Positions 8,782 to 18,362 of a stretch of DNA of 64,000 nucleotides are shown here, in pieces. Source of the stretch: an uncultured Pelagibacteraceae bacterium (GTDB lineage Bacteria; Pseudomonadota; Alphaproteobacteria; Pelagibacterales; Pelagibacteraceae). The notes under the pieces were generated by a model. That model made no database searches and was not told where the DNA came from. It saw only the letters and a program-made list of their open reading frames with translations. A program made the translations under genes and the position numbers. Location of the stretch: NCBI GenBank assembly GCA_902571095.1, contig CACGAV010000001.1:20620-84619 (forward strand), in the 5' to 3' direction. Every line of letters begins with the position of its first letter. The stretch's first letter is position 1.

Positions 8782-9684
8782 ATGTTTAAAAAGTTCATAG
8801 TTGGGAAAGACTATCAAGATACTCGTTTCGATAAATGGTTTAAACAAAATGTTTTAAACCTTCCGCAATCTTTAATAGAAAAATTAATTAGAAAAAATAA
8901 AATTAAAATCAATAATAAACGCATCAAAACTTCTTACCGAGTTAAGATTAATGATGTTGTTAAATTATATGGAATAGAAAGTCTCAAAAGCCAAACTAAA
9001 TCCACAAAAGATAAATACAAACCTTCCAAAAAAGAGGCCGCAATATATTCTGATTTTGTTTTAGAGGATAATGACAATTTTATAGTTATAAACAAACCAA
9101 GAGGAATACCTGTTCAGTCTGGTACTAAGTCTTTTAAAAATATTATAGATATACTTAAAAATACAAAACATTTCGAAAACTCAAAACCTTTTATAGTTCA
9201 TAGACTTGATAAAGAAACATCAGGAGTAATGATTGTAGCAAAAAATAGAGAGTACGCACAACTTCTGACATCACTATTTCGTTTAAGAAAAGTACATAAA
9301 ACTTATATTGCGATTTCATACGGGTCTGTGTCAAAAAAAATAAATATACTTAAAGACAATCTAGTTACATATGAAAATAATAAAAAGTTAGTTCAAAAAG
9401 CTATTTCTTATTTAAAAATACTTAAAACAAATAATAATTTTTCATTTCTTGAGTTGAAACCTATTACAGGCCGAAAACACCAATTAAGAAAACAATTATA
9501 CAATATAGGTAATCCAATATTGGGGGATGACAAATATGCTAATAAAGAATTAAACAAAAATATAAAAATCAAAGGTTTAATGTTACATGCATACAAAATA
9601 AAATTTATGATAAATAGTGTAAAATACAATTATGAAGCCAAGTTTAATGATGATTTTAGTAAATTTGTAAAATACAATTTTTAA
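8782..9684 (+). CDS. rluC: RluC/RluD-family 23S rRNA pseudouridine synthase
   Basis: An N-terminal S4-like RNA-binding domain (about residues 1-70, with KLIRKNKIKINNKRIKTSYRVKINDVV) precedes the RluA-type catalytic domain with the hallmark HRLDKETSGVMIVAKN, which contains the catalytic Asp, and later PITGRKHQLRKQLYNIGNPILGDDKY. These enzymes isomerise selected 23S rRNA uridines. RluC and RluD cannot be separated safely by eye; RluC is preferred from the short N-terminal region. It lies 18 bases after rplQ and converges with lipB, their stop codons overlapping by four bases. Confidence 0.85.
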   Translation: MFKKFIVGKDYQDTRFDKWFKQNVLNLPQSLIEKLIRKNKIKINNKRIKTSYRVKINDVVKLYGIESLKSQTKSTKDKYKPSKKEAAIYSDFVLEDNDNFIVINKPRGIPVQSGTKSFKNIIDILKNTKHFENSKPFIVHRLDKETSGVMIVAKNREYAQLLTSLFRLRKVHKTYIAISYGSVSKKINILKDNLVTYENNKKLVQKAISYLKILKTNNNFSFLELKPITGRKHQLRKQLYNIGNPILGDDKYANKELNKNIKIKGLMLHAYKIKFMINSVKYNYEAKFNDDFSKFVKYNF

Positions 9685-10286
9685 ATATTAGAAATATTTT
9701 TTAAAAGTATTTTTTTTAAATTTATAACTATATTTTTTGGAATTTTTTTTTCGTTTTTAATAGAAGTAATATTTTCATTACTTAACCCACACGGAATTAT
9801 TTTCTTATATTCTTCTAGATTATTTTTTATATTTATTGAAAAACCATGATATGCAACCCAACGTGAAACTTTAATACCTATTGCAGCAATCTTTTTATTT
9901 TTTACCCATATACCAATATTTTTTTTATCAGCATAAGATTCAATTTTATAAATTCTCAAAAATTCAATTATTGAATGTTCAATTTGTCTAACTAAATTTC
10001 TTATATCTTTTTTTCTTTTATTAAGATCAATTGCAAAATAAACAATTTGTTGTCCTGGATTGTGGAGTGTTATTTTGCCTCCTCGATTGGTTTTTATTAC
10101 TTTTATCGACTTATTTAATATTTCTTCTTTTTTTGATCTTATGCCTGCAGTGAAAGTGGTTGGATGTTCTAAAAGCCATATAAATTCACGACCTCCTAAT
10201 TTAACTTCATCTACTTTTTTCACAAGTAATTTGAGCGCTTTTTCGTATTTTATAGGTTTTTTGCTTATTTTGAATTCTATGTCCAT
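9681..10286 (-). CDS. lipB: Octanoyl-[ACP]:protein N-octanoyltransferase
   Basis: LipB moves octanoate from acyl carrier protein to lipoyl domains of 2-oxoacid dehydrogenases and the glycine cleavage H protein. Seen here are LLEHPTTFTAGIRS, the TNRGGKITLHNPGQQIVYFAIDL block, the catalytic lysine region KIAAIGIKVSRWVAYHGFSINI and the catalytic cysteine in IIPCGLSNENITSI. The 201 residues are near usual length. It is transcribed towards rluC and away from mgtE, with 63 bases shared with the latter as promoter space. Confidence 0.94.
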   Translation of the reverse strand: MDIEFKISKKPIKYEKALKLLVKKVDEVKLGGREFIWLLEHPTTFTAGIRSKKEEILNKSIKVIKTNRGGKITLHNPGQQIVYFAIDLNKRKKDIRNLVRQIEHSIIEFLRIYKIESYADKKNIGIWVKNKKIAAIGIKVSRWVAYHGFSINIKNNLEEYKKIIPCGLSNENITSIKNEKKIPKNIVINLKKILLKNISNI

Positions 10287-10349
10287 TTTAAATTGAATTT
10301 TATCATTAGATAAACTAAAAGTCTCAAAAATTAAACAATCTGGTGAGAA

Positions 10350-11729
10350 ATGAGTTTAGTTAAATCAATTGGAAAACAAAAAGTAAATGTAGAATTTAAT
10401 AAAGATTTTATCAATCTTTTTAGTGAAAAGATTAAAGCTAAAGATGTTGCTTTTATCAATCAAACATTAGAAGATTTGCACGCAGCCGATGTGGCAGATT
10501 TAATTGAAAATCTTGATACAGAAAATCGAAATAAATTAATAGAAATTGAGGCATTTACAATCGATCCTGAAATTTTTGTGGAATTGAATGAATCCTTACA
10601 ATCTGAGGTTCTTGTTCTCCTTACACCCGAGTCAATTGCAAAAATTTTGCGCAAATTAGAGTCTGACAATGCTCTTCAAATTCTTGAAAAAATTGAAGGA
10701 GAAAGAAAGAAAAAAGTATTAGATAAATTGTCGCCACAAGACAGATTTCTTTTGGAAGAGGGATTAAGTTATCCTGAGGACTCTGCTGCAAGAATAATGC
10801 AAAGAGAGTTCACAGCTGTACCAAGTGATTGGACAGTAGGACAAACAATTGATTACTTACGAGAAAATAAAGATTTACCAGATGAATTTCTAGAAATATT
10901 TGTTGTTGATGAAAAATTTAAACCAATTGGCACAGTTCCATCATCTAGAGTTTTAAGAACAGCAAGAGATTCAAAAATGAATTCAATTATGAGAGAAATA
11001 CCAGTCTTAATATCTGTAAATATGGATAAAGAAGAGGTAGGTCTTACTTTTGAAAACTATAATTTAGTATCTGCTGGTGTAGTTAATAAAGATAATAAAT
11101 TAATTGGAATGATAACAGCAGATGATGTAGTTACCGTCGTACAAGAAGAAGCCGAGGAAGATGTTTTGAGGTTGGCTGGTGTGGGCGATGAAGAAATTAC
11201 TGATGGAGTATTAAAAAAAACCAAAAGAAGATTTAGTTGGTTACTTCTTAATTTAATTACAGCAATTGTAGCCTCGGTTGTTATAGGTTTTTTCCAAGAC
11301 GACATAGAAAAAGTTGTTGCATTAGCCGTCTTGATGCCAATCGTAGCATCAATGGGAGGAAATGCCGGAATGCAAACATTGGCTGTAACAATAAGAGCAA
11401 TCGCAAAACGAGAAATTTCATCTGGTAATTTTTATAAAATAGTTACAAAAGAATTTGTTATAGGAATATTAAATGGAATAATTTTTGCTATTATATCTGC
11501 CGCTGTTGTTCAATTTTGGTTTAAAGAATTAGATCTCTCAATTTTAATTGCGGTAGCAATGATTTTAAATATGATAGTTGCTGGTTTATTTGGTATCTTA
11601 GTTCCGGTATCTTTAAAAAAATTTAATATAGATCCAGCATTAGCTTCCAGCGTATTTGTTACAACAATAACTGATGTAATAGGTTTTTTGTCTTTTCTTG
11701 GAATTGGATCTATCTTTTTTTTAAACTAA
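10350..11729 (+). CDS. mgtE: MgtE-type magnesium channel/transporter
   Basis: The 459-residue product shows the MgtE order: an N-terminal superhelical domain (about 1-135, with LHAADVADLIENLD and LSPQDRFLLEEGLSYPEDSAARIMQ), a CBS pair (about 140-260) and a five-helix membrane domain containing MPIVASMGGNAGMQTLAVTIRAIA, which forms the ion pathway. MgtE mediates gated Mg2+ uptake across the inner membrane; the N and CBS domains sense cytosolic Mg2+. It is divergent from lipB and converges with panC with overlapping stops. Confidence 0.93.
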   Translation: MSLVKSIGKQKVNVEFNKDFINLFSEKIKAKDVAFINQTLEDLHAADVADLIENLDTENRNKLIEIEAFTIDPEIFVELNESLQSEVLVLLTPESIAKILRKLESDNALQILEKIEGERKKKVLDKLSPQDRFLLEEGLSYPEDSAARIMQREFTAVPSDWTVGQTIDYLRENKDLPDEFLEIFVVDEKFKPIGTVPSSRVLRTARDSKMNSIMREIPVLISVNMDKEEVGLTFENYNLVSAGVVNKDNKLIGMITADDVVTVVQEEAEEDVLRLAGVGDEEITDGVLKKTKRRFSWLLLNLITAIVASVVIGFFQDDIEKVVALAVLMPIVASMGGNAGMQTLAVTIRAIAKREISSGNFYKIVTKEFVIGILNGIIFAIISAAVVQFWFKELDLSILIAVAMILNMIVAGLFGILVPVSLKKFNIDPALASSVFVTTITDVIGFLSFLGIGSIFFLN

Positions 11730-12535
11730 AAATTATCAATTAATCTTATATTTCCAATATAAATTGCATAAAACAAATTAAATTTATTCTTATTTGGTTT
11801 TTTTAAAGTATTTAAATCAATTATTTTGATATAATCAACTTTTTTAGCACCCAAAGAAATAATTTTTTTTTTAATTAAAGAAAAACTATACGTTTCTTTT
11901 TTTGTAATCAGATCCTTTTTATATTTTTTTAAAACTTTTATTATTCTAATTAATTTAGTTTTTTCATGAGCATTTAATTTTTTTAATCTTGAAGAAAATG
12001 CAATAAAATTCTTGTCTCTTACAGTTTTGCATGGAAGAACTTTGGTTTTAATCCTATTTTTTTTTATATGTTTTTTAATTAAATAAAGTTGTTGAAAATC
12101 TTTTTTACCAAGTAAAATTTTTTTTGGCTTTGTTATTTCTAGAAGTCTATTAACTACGTTAATTACACCCCTAAAATGACCTTTTCTAAATTGTCCGCAC
12201 AGTTTTTTCGAAAATTTGTCTAAATATATTTTATTTTTTGTTTTGAATTTGTATACATCAGTATAAGAGGGTTTGTATAAATAATCGATTTTAAGTCTTT
12301 TTAATATTTTTATGTCATTTTTATTATTACGGGGATAATTTTTTAAATCTTTTCTATTATTGAATTGTTTTGGATTTATAAAAATACTAACAAGTGTTTT
12401 TCCTGAACCTCTAACAGATTTTCTTATGATACTTTCATGACCTTCATGTAGAGCACCCATTGTTGGAACTAAACTGATATTATTGATTTTCCTTATTTCT
12501 GATCGTAACTTTTTTTTATTTGTAAATAATTTCAT
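11726..12535 (-). CDS. panC: Pantothenate synthetase
   Basis: Condenses pantoate and beta-alanine with ATP, the last step of pantothenate synthesis. The ATP-binding PTMGALHEGHESII (HxGH type) is at about residues 24-37, followed by VSIFINPKQFN, the pantoate-binding FRKGHFRGVINVVNRLLEI and KDFQQLYLIKK. The 269 residues are very lysine-rich but otherwise normal. No panB or panD is nearby. It diverges from galU with only 35 bases between the two starts. Confidence 0.94.
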   Translation of the reverse strand: MKLFTNKKKLRSEIRKINNISLVPTMGALHEGHESIIRKSVRGSGKTLVSIFINPKQFNNRKDLKNYPRNNKNDIKILKRLKIDYLYKPSYTDVYKFKTKNKIYLDKFSKKLCGQFRKGHFRGVINVVNRLLEITKPKKILLGKKDFQQLYLIKKHIKKNRIKTKVLPCKTVRDKNFIAFSSRLKKLNAHEKTKLIRIIKVLKKYKKDLITKKETYSFSLIKKKIISLGAKKVDYIKIIDLNTLKKPNKNKFNLFYAIYIGNIRLIDNF

Positions 12536-12570
12536 TTGTAAAATATTCGTTTAACTTGTAAAAGGTTTTT

Positions 12571-13389
12571 ATGGTTACACAAGCAATCATTCCATTAGCA
12601 GGATTAGGTACAAGATTACTGCCACTGTCAAGTGTAATTCCAAAAGAATTGTTACCAATAAACGGCAAACCAAATTTAGAATATATAATGGAAGAATGTA
12701 TAGAAGCAGGTATAAAACAATTTATTTTTGTAGTGCCGAAAAATCGACCAAGTATAAAAAAATATTTTTTTAATGATAATTTCTACAAGAAAATAATCAA
12801 AAAGAAAAAAAATGATAAACGTTTAAAAAGTGTATTTAAAAGATTAAAGCAATTTCAAAAAATGATAAAATTTGTATATCAAAACAAGCCAGAAGGAACA
12901 GGCCATGCAGTTTTGAAATGCACAAAATATTTAAAAGGAACTCATTTTTTAATGCTTTTAGCTGATGATTTAATTGTAAAAAAAAACTGTTCCAAAGAAA
13001 TGATTTCTTTACATAAAAAAACTAGAGGATCTATTATAGCAACCACAAAAGTAAAAAGAAAAACAGTTTCAAGATGGGGAATTCTTGGTTTTAAAAAGAA
13101 AACAAGAAATTCTTTTTTAATAAACGAGGTTATTGAGAAACCTAAATTAAGTGAGGCGCCATCAAATTATGCCATAATTGGAAGATATATTTTACCTAAG
13201 AAAATACTATCTGTTTTAAAAAGTCAGGGCAGGGGTAAAGGTGGAGAGATACATATTACAGATGCAATAAAGACTCTGGTTAAAAGAGATGAAAAGTTTT
13301 ATGGGAATATATTTAAGGGAAAATATATAGATTGTGGGACTATGGATGGATTTATTAAATCTGGAATCGCAATTTCAAAATATTTGTAA
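12571..13389 (+). CDS. galU: UTP--glucose-1-phosphate uridylyltransferase
   Basis: Makes UDP-glucose from UTP and glucose 1-phosphate for polysaccharide and glycolipid synthesis. The nucleotide-binding motif IPLAGLGTRLLPLSSVIPKELLPI is at about residues 7-30, with EGTGHAVLKC and MLLADDLI further on and GGEIHITDAIKTL near the C-terminus. It is 272 residues and is followed ten bases later by ugd, so the pair probably supplies UDP-glucose directly to UDP-glucuronate production. Confidence 0.95.
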   Translation: MVTQAIIPLAGLGTRLLPLSSVIPKELLPINGKPNLEYIMEECIEAGIKQFIFVVPKNRPSIKKYFFNDNFYKKIIKKKKNDKRLKSVFKRLKQFQKMIKFVYQNKPEGTGHAVLKCTKYLKGTHFLMLLADDLIVKKNCSKEMISLHKKTRGSIIATTKVKRKTVSRWGILGFKKKTRNSFLINEVIEKPKLSEAPSNYAIIGRYILPKKILSVLKSQGRGKGGEIHITDAIKTLVKRDEKFYGNIFKGKYIDCGTMDGFIKSGIAISKYL

Positions 13390-13398
13390 AAAATTTAT

Positions 13399-14697
13399 AT
13401 GAAGATATGCATGATAGGAACTGGATATGTGGGTTTAGTTAGTGGAACTTGCTTCTCGGAACTTGGGAATAAAGTTTATTGTGTCGATAATAATAAAAAT
13501 AAAATAAATAAATTAAAAAAATCTATTTCACCAATTTATGAACCTGGTCTGGATGATTTAATAAGAAATAATTTCAGAGCAAAAAGATTAAATTTTACAA
13601 ACGATTTAGAAAAAGCAGTAAAAGATTCACAAATAATTTTTATATGTGTTGGTACACCAGCGAAAAAAGGCTCAAATTTAGTTGATCTTTCCCAAGTTTT
13701 TAATGTTGCAAAATCGATCTCTAAATATATAAAAAGCTACAAAATTATTGTTACTAAATCAACTGTGCCTGTTACAACGGGCGATCAAATAGAAAAAATA
13801 ATAAGTAAAAAGGTGAAAAAATCTTTATTTGACGTCGTATCTAATCCTGAATTTTTAAGAGAAGGTGAAGCTATAAGAGATTTTAAATATCCAGATAGAA
13901 TTGTTATTGGATCAAATAATAAAAAAATTTTTAAAAAAATGGAACTTTTATATGAACCGCTAATCAAAAAAGGAGCTAAGTATTTTTGTACTTCAAGGAA
14001 AGGTGCTGAATTAATTAAATATGCGTCTAATGCATTTTTAGCTACTAAAATTACATTTATAAACGAAATTGCTAATTTATGCGAGTTAACAGGTATAAAT
14101 GTAGAAGATATTTCAGTTGGAATGGGAACAGATGCAAGAATTGGAAGTAGATTTTTGAGAGCCGGACCAGCTTACGGAGGTTCTTGCTTTCCAAAAGATA
14201 CTAAGGGTCTAGTTTCAATAGCAGATAAATTTAAATCCAATCTTTCGATTGTGAAATCAGTTATAAAATCAAATCAGAATAGAAAAATATTATTAACAAG
14301 AAGGGTTTTAAAAATTATGAATAATAAAATTAAAAATAAAAAAATTGCCGTTTTAGGCGTAACCTTTAAAGCCAACACAGATGATATGCGAGAATCTTCA
14401 AGCCTTGTTTTGATACCTTATTTATTGAAAAGGGGTGCAAAAATAAATTATCATGATCCATCAGGTCCAAAAAAGGAGTTTGAAAAAAAGAAAAATCTGA
14501 GTTTTGCAAGTTCAATAACCAAAGCTTGTGTTGGAGCAGATTTAATTATCATTAATACAGAATGGGATGAGTTTAAATCTATCGACTTTAAAAAAATAGT
14601 TAAAAAAAATAATTTTAAAATTTATGATATGAGGAATCTATACAACCCCAATGAATTAAAAAAAAGAAATATAAAATATTACTCTGTTGGAAGATAA
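13399..14697 (+). CDS. ugd: UDP-glucose 6-dehydrogenase
   Basis: Oxidises UDP-glucose twice with NAD+ to UDP-glucuronate. The N-terminal Rossmann fold starts MKICMIGTGYVGLVSGTCFSELG; SNPEFLREGEAIRDF and the catalytic cysteine motif AYGGSCFPKDT mark the active site; the C-terminal UDP-binding domain has GVTFKANTDDMRESSSL. The 432-residue length is standard. Placed directly after galU; it ends three bases before the convergent ridA-like gene. Confidence 0.96.
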   Translation: MKICMIGTGYVGLVSGTCFSELGNKVYCVDNNKNKINKLKKSISPIYEPGLDDLIRNNFRAKRLNFTNDLEKAVKDSQIIFICVGTPAKKGSNLVDLSQVFNVAKSISKYIKSYKIIVTKSTVPVTTGDQIEKIISKKVKKSLFDVVSNPEFLREGEAIRDFKYPDRIVIGSNNKKIFKKMELLYEPLIKKGAKYFCTSRKGAELIKYASNAFLATKITFINEIANLCELTGINVEDISVGMGTDARIGSRFLRAGPAYGGSCFPKDTKGLVSIADKFKSNLSIVKSVIKSNQNRKILLTRRVLKIMNNKIKNKKIAVLGVTFKANTDDMRESSSLVLIPYLLKRGAKINYHDPSGPKKEFEKKKNLSFASSITKACVGADLIIINTEWDEFKSIDFKKIVKKNNFKIYDMRNLYNPNELKKRNIKYYSVGR

Positions 14698-14700
14698 AAA

Positions 14701-15156
14701 TTATAATTCAAATATTCCCTCAACCTCAACCGATGCACCTAATGGTAGAGAATTTACACTGACAGCTGCGCGTGTGTGTTTACCCTTGTCACCGAATACC
14801 TTTGAAATTATATCAGATGCACCATTAATAACTTTGGGTTGATCTGTAAAATCATCTGTTGAGTTTACATATCCAGTTATTTTAACACAACTTTTAATTT
14901 TATCTAAGCTACCACATATTTTTTTAAGTTGCGCTATAAGGTTTAGAGCACAAAACTTTGCAGATACATATCCTTGTTCTAAATTTAATTCATTTCCAAG
15001 TTTGCCTTTAATTAATTTTCCTTCAGTGTCTACCGAGAGCTGTCCAGAAATAAAAATTAAATTTCCAACAATCTTAGACGCCACATAAACCCCAACAGGA
15101 TTTGGTGCTTTAGGCAAGTTAATATTAAATATTTGCAAGTTTTTTTCAGCACTCAT
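14701..15156 (-). CDS. RidA/YjgF family protein
   Basis: The 151-residue protein carries RidA features: GNLIFISGQLSVDTEGKLIKG, LNLIAQLKKICGSLDKIKSCVKITGYVNST and the closing TRAAVSVNSLPLGASVEVEGIFEL, with the arginine that positions the substrate carboxylate. RidA proteins deaminate reactive enamine/imine intermediates, but this is a longer branch of the family for which that activity is not assured. Its ATG overlaps the topA stop (ATGA), so the two are probably co-translated. Confidence 0.85.
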   Translation of the reverse strand: MSAEKNLQIFNINLPKAPNPVGVYVASKIVGNLIFISGQLSVDTEGKLIKGKLGNELNLEQGYVSAKFCALNLIAQLKKICGSLDKIKSCVKITGYVNSTDDFTDQPKVINGASDIISKVFGDKGKHTRAAVSVNSLPLGASVEVEGIFEL

Positions 15157-17714
15157 TTTTTTTTCTTTTTTTTATTTTTATCATATTCTTTTCTCTTTTC
15201 AATTAAGATTAAAGCTTCTTCCATTGTAATTTCAGTTGGATCTTTATCTTCAGGTATTGTAGCGTTAAGAGATTTATATTTAATATAAGGACCATATTGT
15301 CCTTTCATTATTCTTACAGGTTTTTTATCTTCCGGGTGTTCACCTAAATTTTTGATTTCTGATGAAGACATCCTTCCAGGTTTAGCTTCAGAAATTAAAG
15401 TTATTGCTCGGTTAAGGCCAATTGTAAACAAATCATCTACACTTTCAATTCTTGCAGATTTATTTGAACATTTTAGATAAGGACCAAACCTTCCAATATT
15501 AATTGTTATGTCTTCATTTAATTCAGGATGTTTACCAATTATTTTTGGTAAAGAACATAAATATTTTGCTTTATCTAAGTCTACATTTTCAATCGGTAAA
15601 CCTTTTGGTATAGAAACATTTTTTAAATTTTCATTTTCTTTTTTCTTTTTTGATTTCCTTTTTTTATTTGCCTCTGTATCGATAGTTTCAATTTCGAATT
15701 GCAAATAAGGTCCAAATCTGCCATTTTTAAGAAAAATATCTTTACCAAAATCATTTTTCCCAATCAATTTAGGTTCAGCTAAATTAATTTGCTGTGATGC
15801 TTTAGACTTTGATAATGGTCTGGTAAATTTGCATTCAGGATAATTCGAACAACCAATAAAAGCTCCGCCTCTAAAACTATTCTTAAGACTTAACTGACCT
15901 GTGTTACAAACCTTGCATTTTCTATCAATATCATCATTATCATCTCTTTCAAAAACAAGATCCCCCAAACTTTCATTTAACATGTCCAAAACTTCTCTGG
16001 TTCTTTTTTCTTTAACTTGACCTACATTTGAATAAAAATCTTTCCAAAAACCATCTAAAACTTTAACCCAATCAATTTTACCACTAGTAATTTCATCAAG
16101 TTGATTTTCTAAATCTGCTGTAAAATTGTAATCAACATATTTAGTAAATAATTTTTCAAGAAATGCTGATAGTAATTTACCACGATCAGTTGGGTGAAAT
16201 CTTTTATTTAATAATTCAGTGTAATTTCTAGTTGATAAAACCGATATAATACTGGCATATGTTGACGGACGCCCGATTCCTAATTCTTCCATTTTTTTAA
16301 CAAGGCTAGCTTCAGAATATCTGGGTGGTGGATCAGTAAAATGCTGATCATCAATAAGTTCTTTTATAGAAACTTTATCTCCAACTTTTACTTCAGGTAA
16401 AATATTTTTAAGATCCTCATCTTTTTCCTCAAATTTATAAACTTTTAAATATCCTTCAAATTTTATAGTAGAGCCATTTGCTTTAAAGTTAATCTTTTTA
16501 TCTTCAGACTCAATAGTTATACTTTTCCTGTCAAACTCCGCAGGATTCATTTGAGATGATATTGCTCTATTCCAAATTAATTCATAAAGCTTTGATTGAT
16601 CTGTGCTTAAATATTTTTTCATATCTACAGGTTTCCTATTAACATCCGTCGGTCTAATTGCTTCATGTGCTTCTTGTGCATTTTTTGCTTTTTTACCAGA
16701 GTAATTATTTGGACTTTCAGGTAGATATTCTTTTCCATGTTCTTTGTTTATAAAATTTCTAAAATCAGAAACAGCTTCTTTTGAAATTTGAATTCCATCT
16801 GTTCTCATATAAGTGATTAAACCAACAGTATCACCCTCAATATCTATTCCTTGATAAAGTCTTTGAGCAATCTGCATTGTTCTTGATGCTCCAAAACCAT
16901 ACTTCCCTGATGCAGTTTGTTGCAATGTTGACGTAGTAAATGGTGCAAGCGGGTTTCTTCGAAAAACTTTCGAAGAGACATCAATAATCTTATATGACTG
17001 TTTTTTAATTTCATTTAAAGCTTGATCTGAGTCTGTTTTTTTTTTAAAAGAAAATTTTTCTACTTTTTTTTCGGAAAATACTGATAGTTTAGATTTAATT
17101 AATTTATCATCATATTGAAAGTTGCTAGCAATAGTCCAGAATTCCTCTGGTTTAAAAAGTTCAATTTCATGCTCCCTTTCAGTTATTAATCTTAGAGCAA
17201 CAGATTGCACTCGACCTGCAGATTTTGATCCTGGTAGTTTTGTCCATAAAATTGGAGATATATTAAATCCAACAAGGTAATCTAATGCTCTTCTTGCCAT
17301 GTACGCATCAACTAACAAGGATTCTATTTCTCTTGGATTATTAATTCCATTCGTTACAGCCTTTTTAGTAATTTCATTAAAGACAACTCTTTCAACTTTT
17401 TTACCTTTCAAAAGCTTTTTACTTTCAAGAATTTCACGAACATGCCAGGCGATCGCTTCTCCTTCTCTATCAGGATCGGTTGCTAATATTATTTTTTCTG
17501 ATTCAGCTGCTGCATCAGTTATTTCTTTTACATATTTTTTAGAAAACGCATCAAGCTCCCACTCCATTTTAAAATTATTTGAAGGATCAACCGAACCGTT
17601 TTTTGAAGGAAGATCTCTGACATGACCATAGCTAGCCAAAACTTTGTAATCTTTACCTAAATATTTATTAATGGTTTTAGCTTTAGCTGGGCTTTCTACT
17701 ATGACAAGATTCAT
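15153..17714 (-). CDS. topA: DNA topoisomerase I (type IA)
   Basis: Relaxes negative supercoils through a 5'-phosphotyrosine intermediate. The Toprim domain (VIVESPAKAKTINKYLG, LATDPDREGEAIAWHV) is at residues 1-130; the catalytic tyrosine lies in GLITYMRTDG; a four-cysteine zinc finger (CKVC...GCSNYPEC) and two or more basic KGxYGPY-type repeats form the C-terminal tail, ending in a polylysine run. At 853 residues it is complete. The dprA gene that often sits between plsY and topA in this class is absent. Confidence 0.97.
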   Translation of the reverse strand: MNLVIVESPAKAKTINKYLGKDYKVLASYGHVRDLPSKNGSVDPSNNFKMEWELDAFSKKYVKEITDAAAESEKIILATDPDREGEAIAWHVREILESKKLLKGKKVERVVFNEITKKAVTNGINNPREIESLLVDAYMARRALDYLVGFNISPILWTKLPGSKSAGRVQSVALRLITEREHEIELFKPEEFWTIASNFQYDDKLIKSKLSVFSEKKVEKFSFKKKTDSDQALNEIKKQSYKIIDVSSKVFRRNPLAPFTTSTLQQTASGKYGFGASRTMQIAQRLYQGIDIEGDTVGLITYMRTDGIQISKEAVSDFRNFINKEHGKEYLPESPNNYSGKKAKNAQEAHEAIRPTDVNRKPVDMKKYLSTDQSKLYELIWNRAISSQMNPAEFDRKSITIESEDKKINFKANGSTIKFEGYLKVYKFEEKDEDLKNILPEVKVGDKVSIKELIDDQHFTDPPPRYSEASLVKKMEELGIGRPSTYASIISVLSTRNYTELLNKRFHPTDRGKLLSAFLEKLFTKYVDYNFTADLENQLDEITSGKIDWVKVLDGFWKDFYSNVGQVKEKRTREVLDMLNESLGDLVFERDDNDDIDRKCKVCNTGQLSLKNSFRGGAFIGCSNYPECKFTRPLSKSKASQQINLAEPKLIGKNDFGKDIFLKNGRFGPYLQFEIETIDTEANKKRKSKKKKENENLKNVSIPKGLPIENVDLDKAKYLCSLPKIIGKHPELNEDITINIGRFGPYLKCSNKSARIESVDDLFTIGLNRAITLISEAKPGRMSSSEIKNLGEHPEDKKPVRIMKGQYGPYIKYKSLNATIPEDKDPTEITMEEALILIEKRKEYDKNKKKKKK

Positions 17715-17729
17715 TGTATTTTATCTTAC

Positions 17730-17754
17730 TGTCAAAAATAAACCTTTTTGTCAA
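17730..17754 (-). promoter_or_regulatory. Candidate topA promoter region with two TTGACA boxes
   Basis: Two exact TTGACA hexamers read on the minus strand at 17754-17749 and 17735-17730, 19 bases apart, in the 64-base gap between plsY and topA. The upstream one is in reasonable position for a -35 box of topA, but the best -10-like sequence (TAAGAT) lies 20 bases downstream, longer than the ideal 17. A promoter here is plausible because topA heads the topA-ridA unit; the assignment is tentative. Confidence 0.3.
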
Positions 17755-17778
17755 ATCGATGTGCTATAAGTGTTGATT

Positions 17779-18360
17779 TTAAAGTTTAATTTTATCTTCA
17801 GTTTTTTTTTTTAATCTTACTAGATTCTGTCTGTGAGTGTATAAAATTAATGTAAATGTAATAAACAAGTATGAGGTTAATTCGAAATTATTTTCAAAGA
17901 AAGATATCAAAAAAATGAATAATGATGCAACTATTGATGATAAAGAAGAATATTTTGTTATTAAAGCAATTAATAACCAAGCTAAACAAAAAAATAATCC
18001 GAGTTTAAGTGATAAAGCAAAAACTATTCCAAGAAGAGTTGCAACACCTTTCCCTCCTTTAAATTTTATCCAAACAGGAAATATATGTCCTAGAAAAGTC
18101 AGGAGTCCAGAAAAATAAATTAAAGATGGAAAATAATGATTAGTAATGATAATTGGTAACACGCCTTTTAAAATATCTAATAATAAAGTAATCGAAGCAA
18201 TAAATTTACTTCCAGTTCTTAGTACATTAGTTGCCCCGATATTTTTTGAACCGATTTTTCTTATATCTTTTTTTAAAAATAAATTAGCTAATATCAGTCC
18301 AAAAGGTATAGATCCTGATATATACGAAAGAAAAAAAACAAAAAATATTTCAAATGTCAC
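17779..18360 (-). CDS. plsY: Glycerol-3-phosphate acyltransferase PlsY
   Basis: An inner-membrane enzyme that uses acyl phosphate (made by PlsX, encoded at 47873-48919) to acylate glycerol 3-phosphate, the first step of phospholipid synthesis. The three PlsY motifs are visible: GSIPFGLILA, GSKNIGATNVLRTG and FKGGKGVATLLG. About five hydrophobic segments fill the 193 residues. Its start is two bases from the end of the upstream pyrC-like gene, so it belongs to the pyrB-pyrC-plsY unit. Confidence 0.95.
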   Translation of the reverse strand: MTFEIFFVFFLSYISGSIPFGLILANLFLKKDIRKIGSKNIGATNVLRTGSKFIASITLLLDILKGVLPIIITNHYFPSLIYFSGLLTFLGHIFPVWIKFKGGKGVATLLGIVFALSLKLGLFFCLAWLLIALITKYSSLSSIVASLFIFLISFFENNFELTSYLFITFTLILYTHRQNLVRLKKKTEDKIKL

Positions 18361-18362
18361 TG

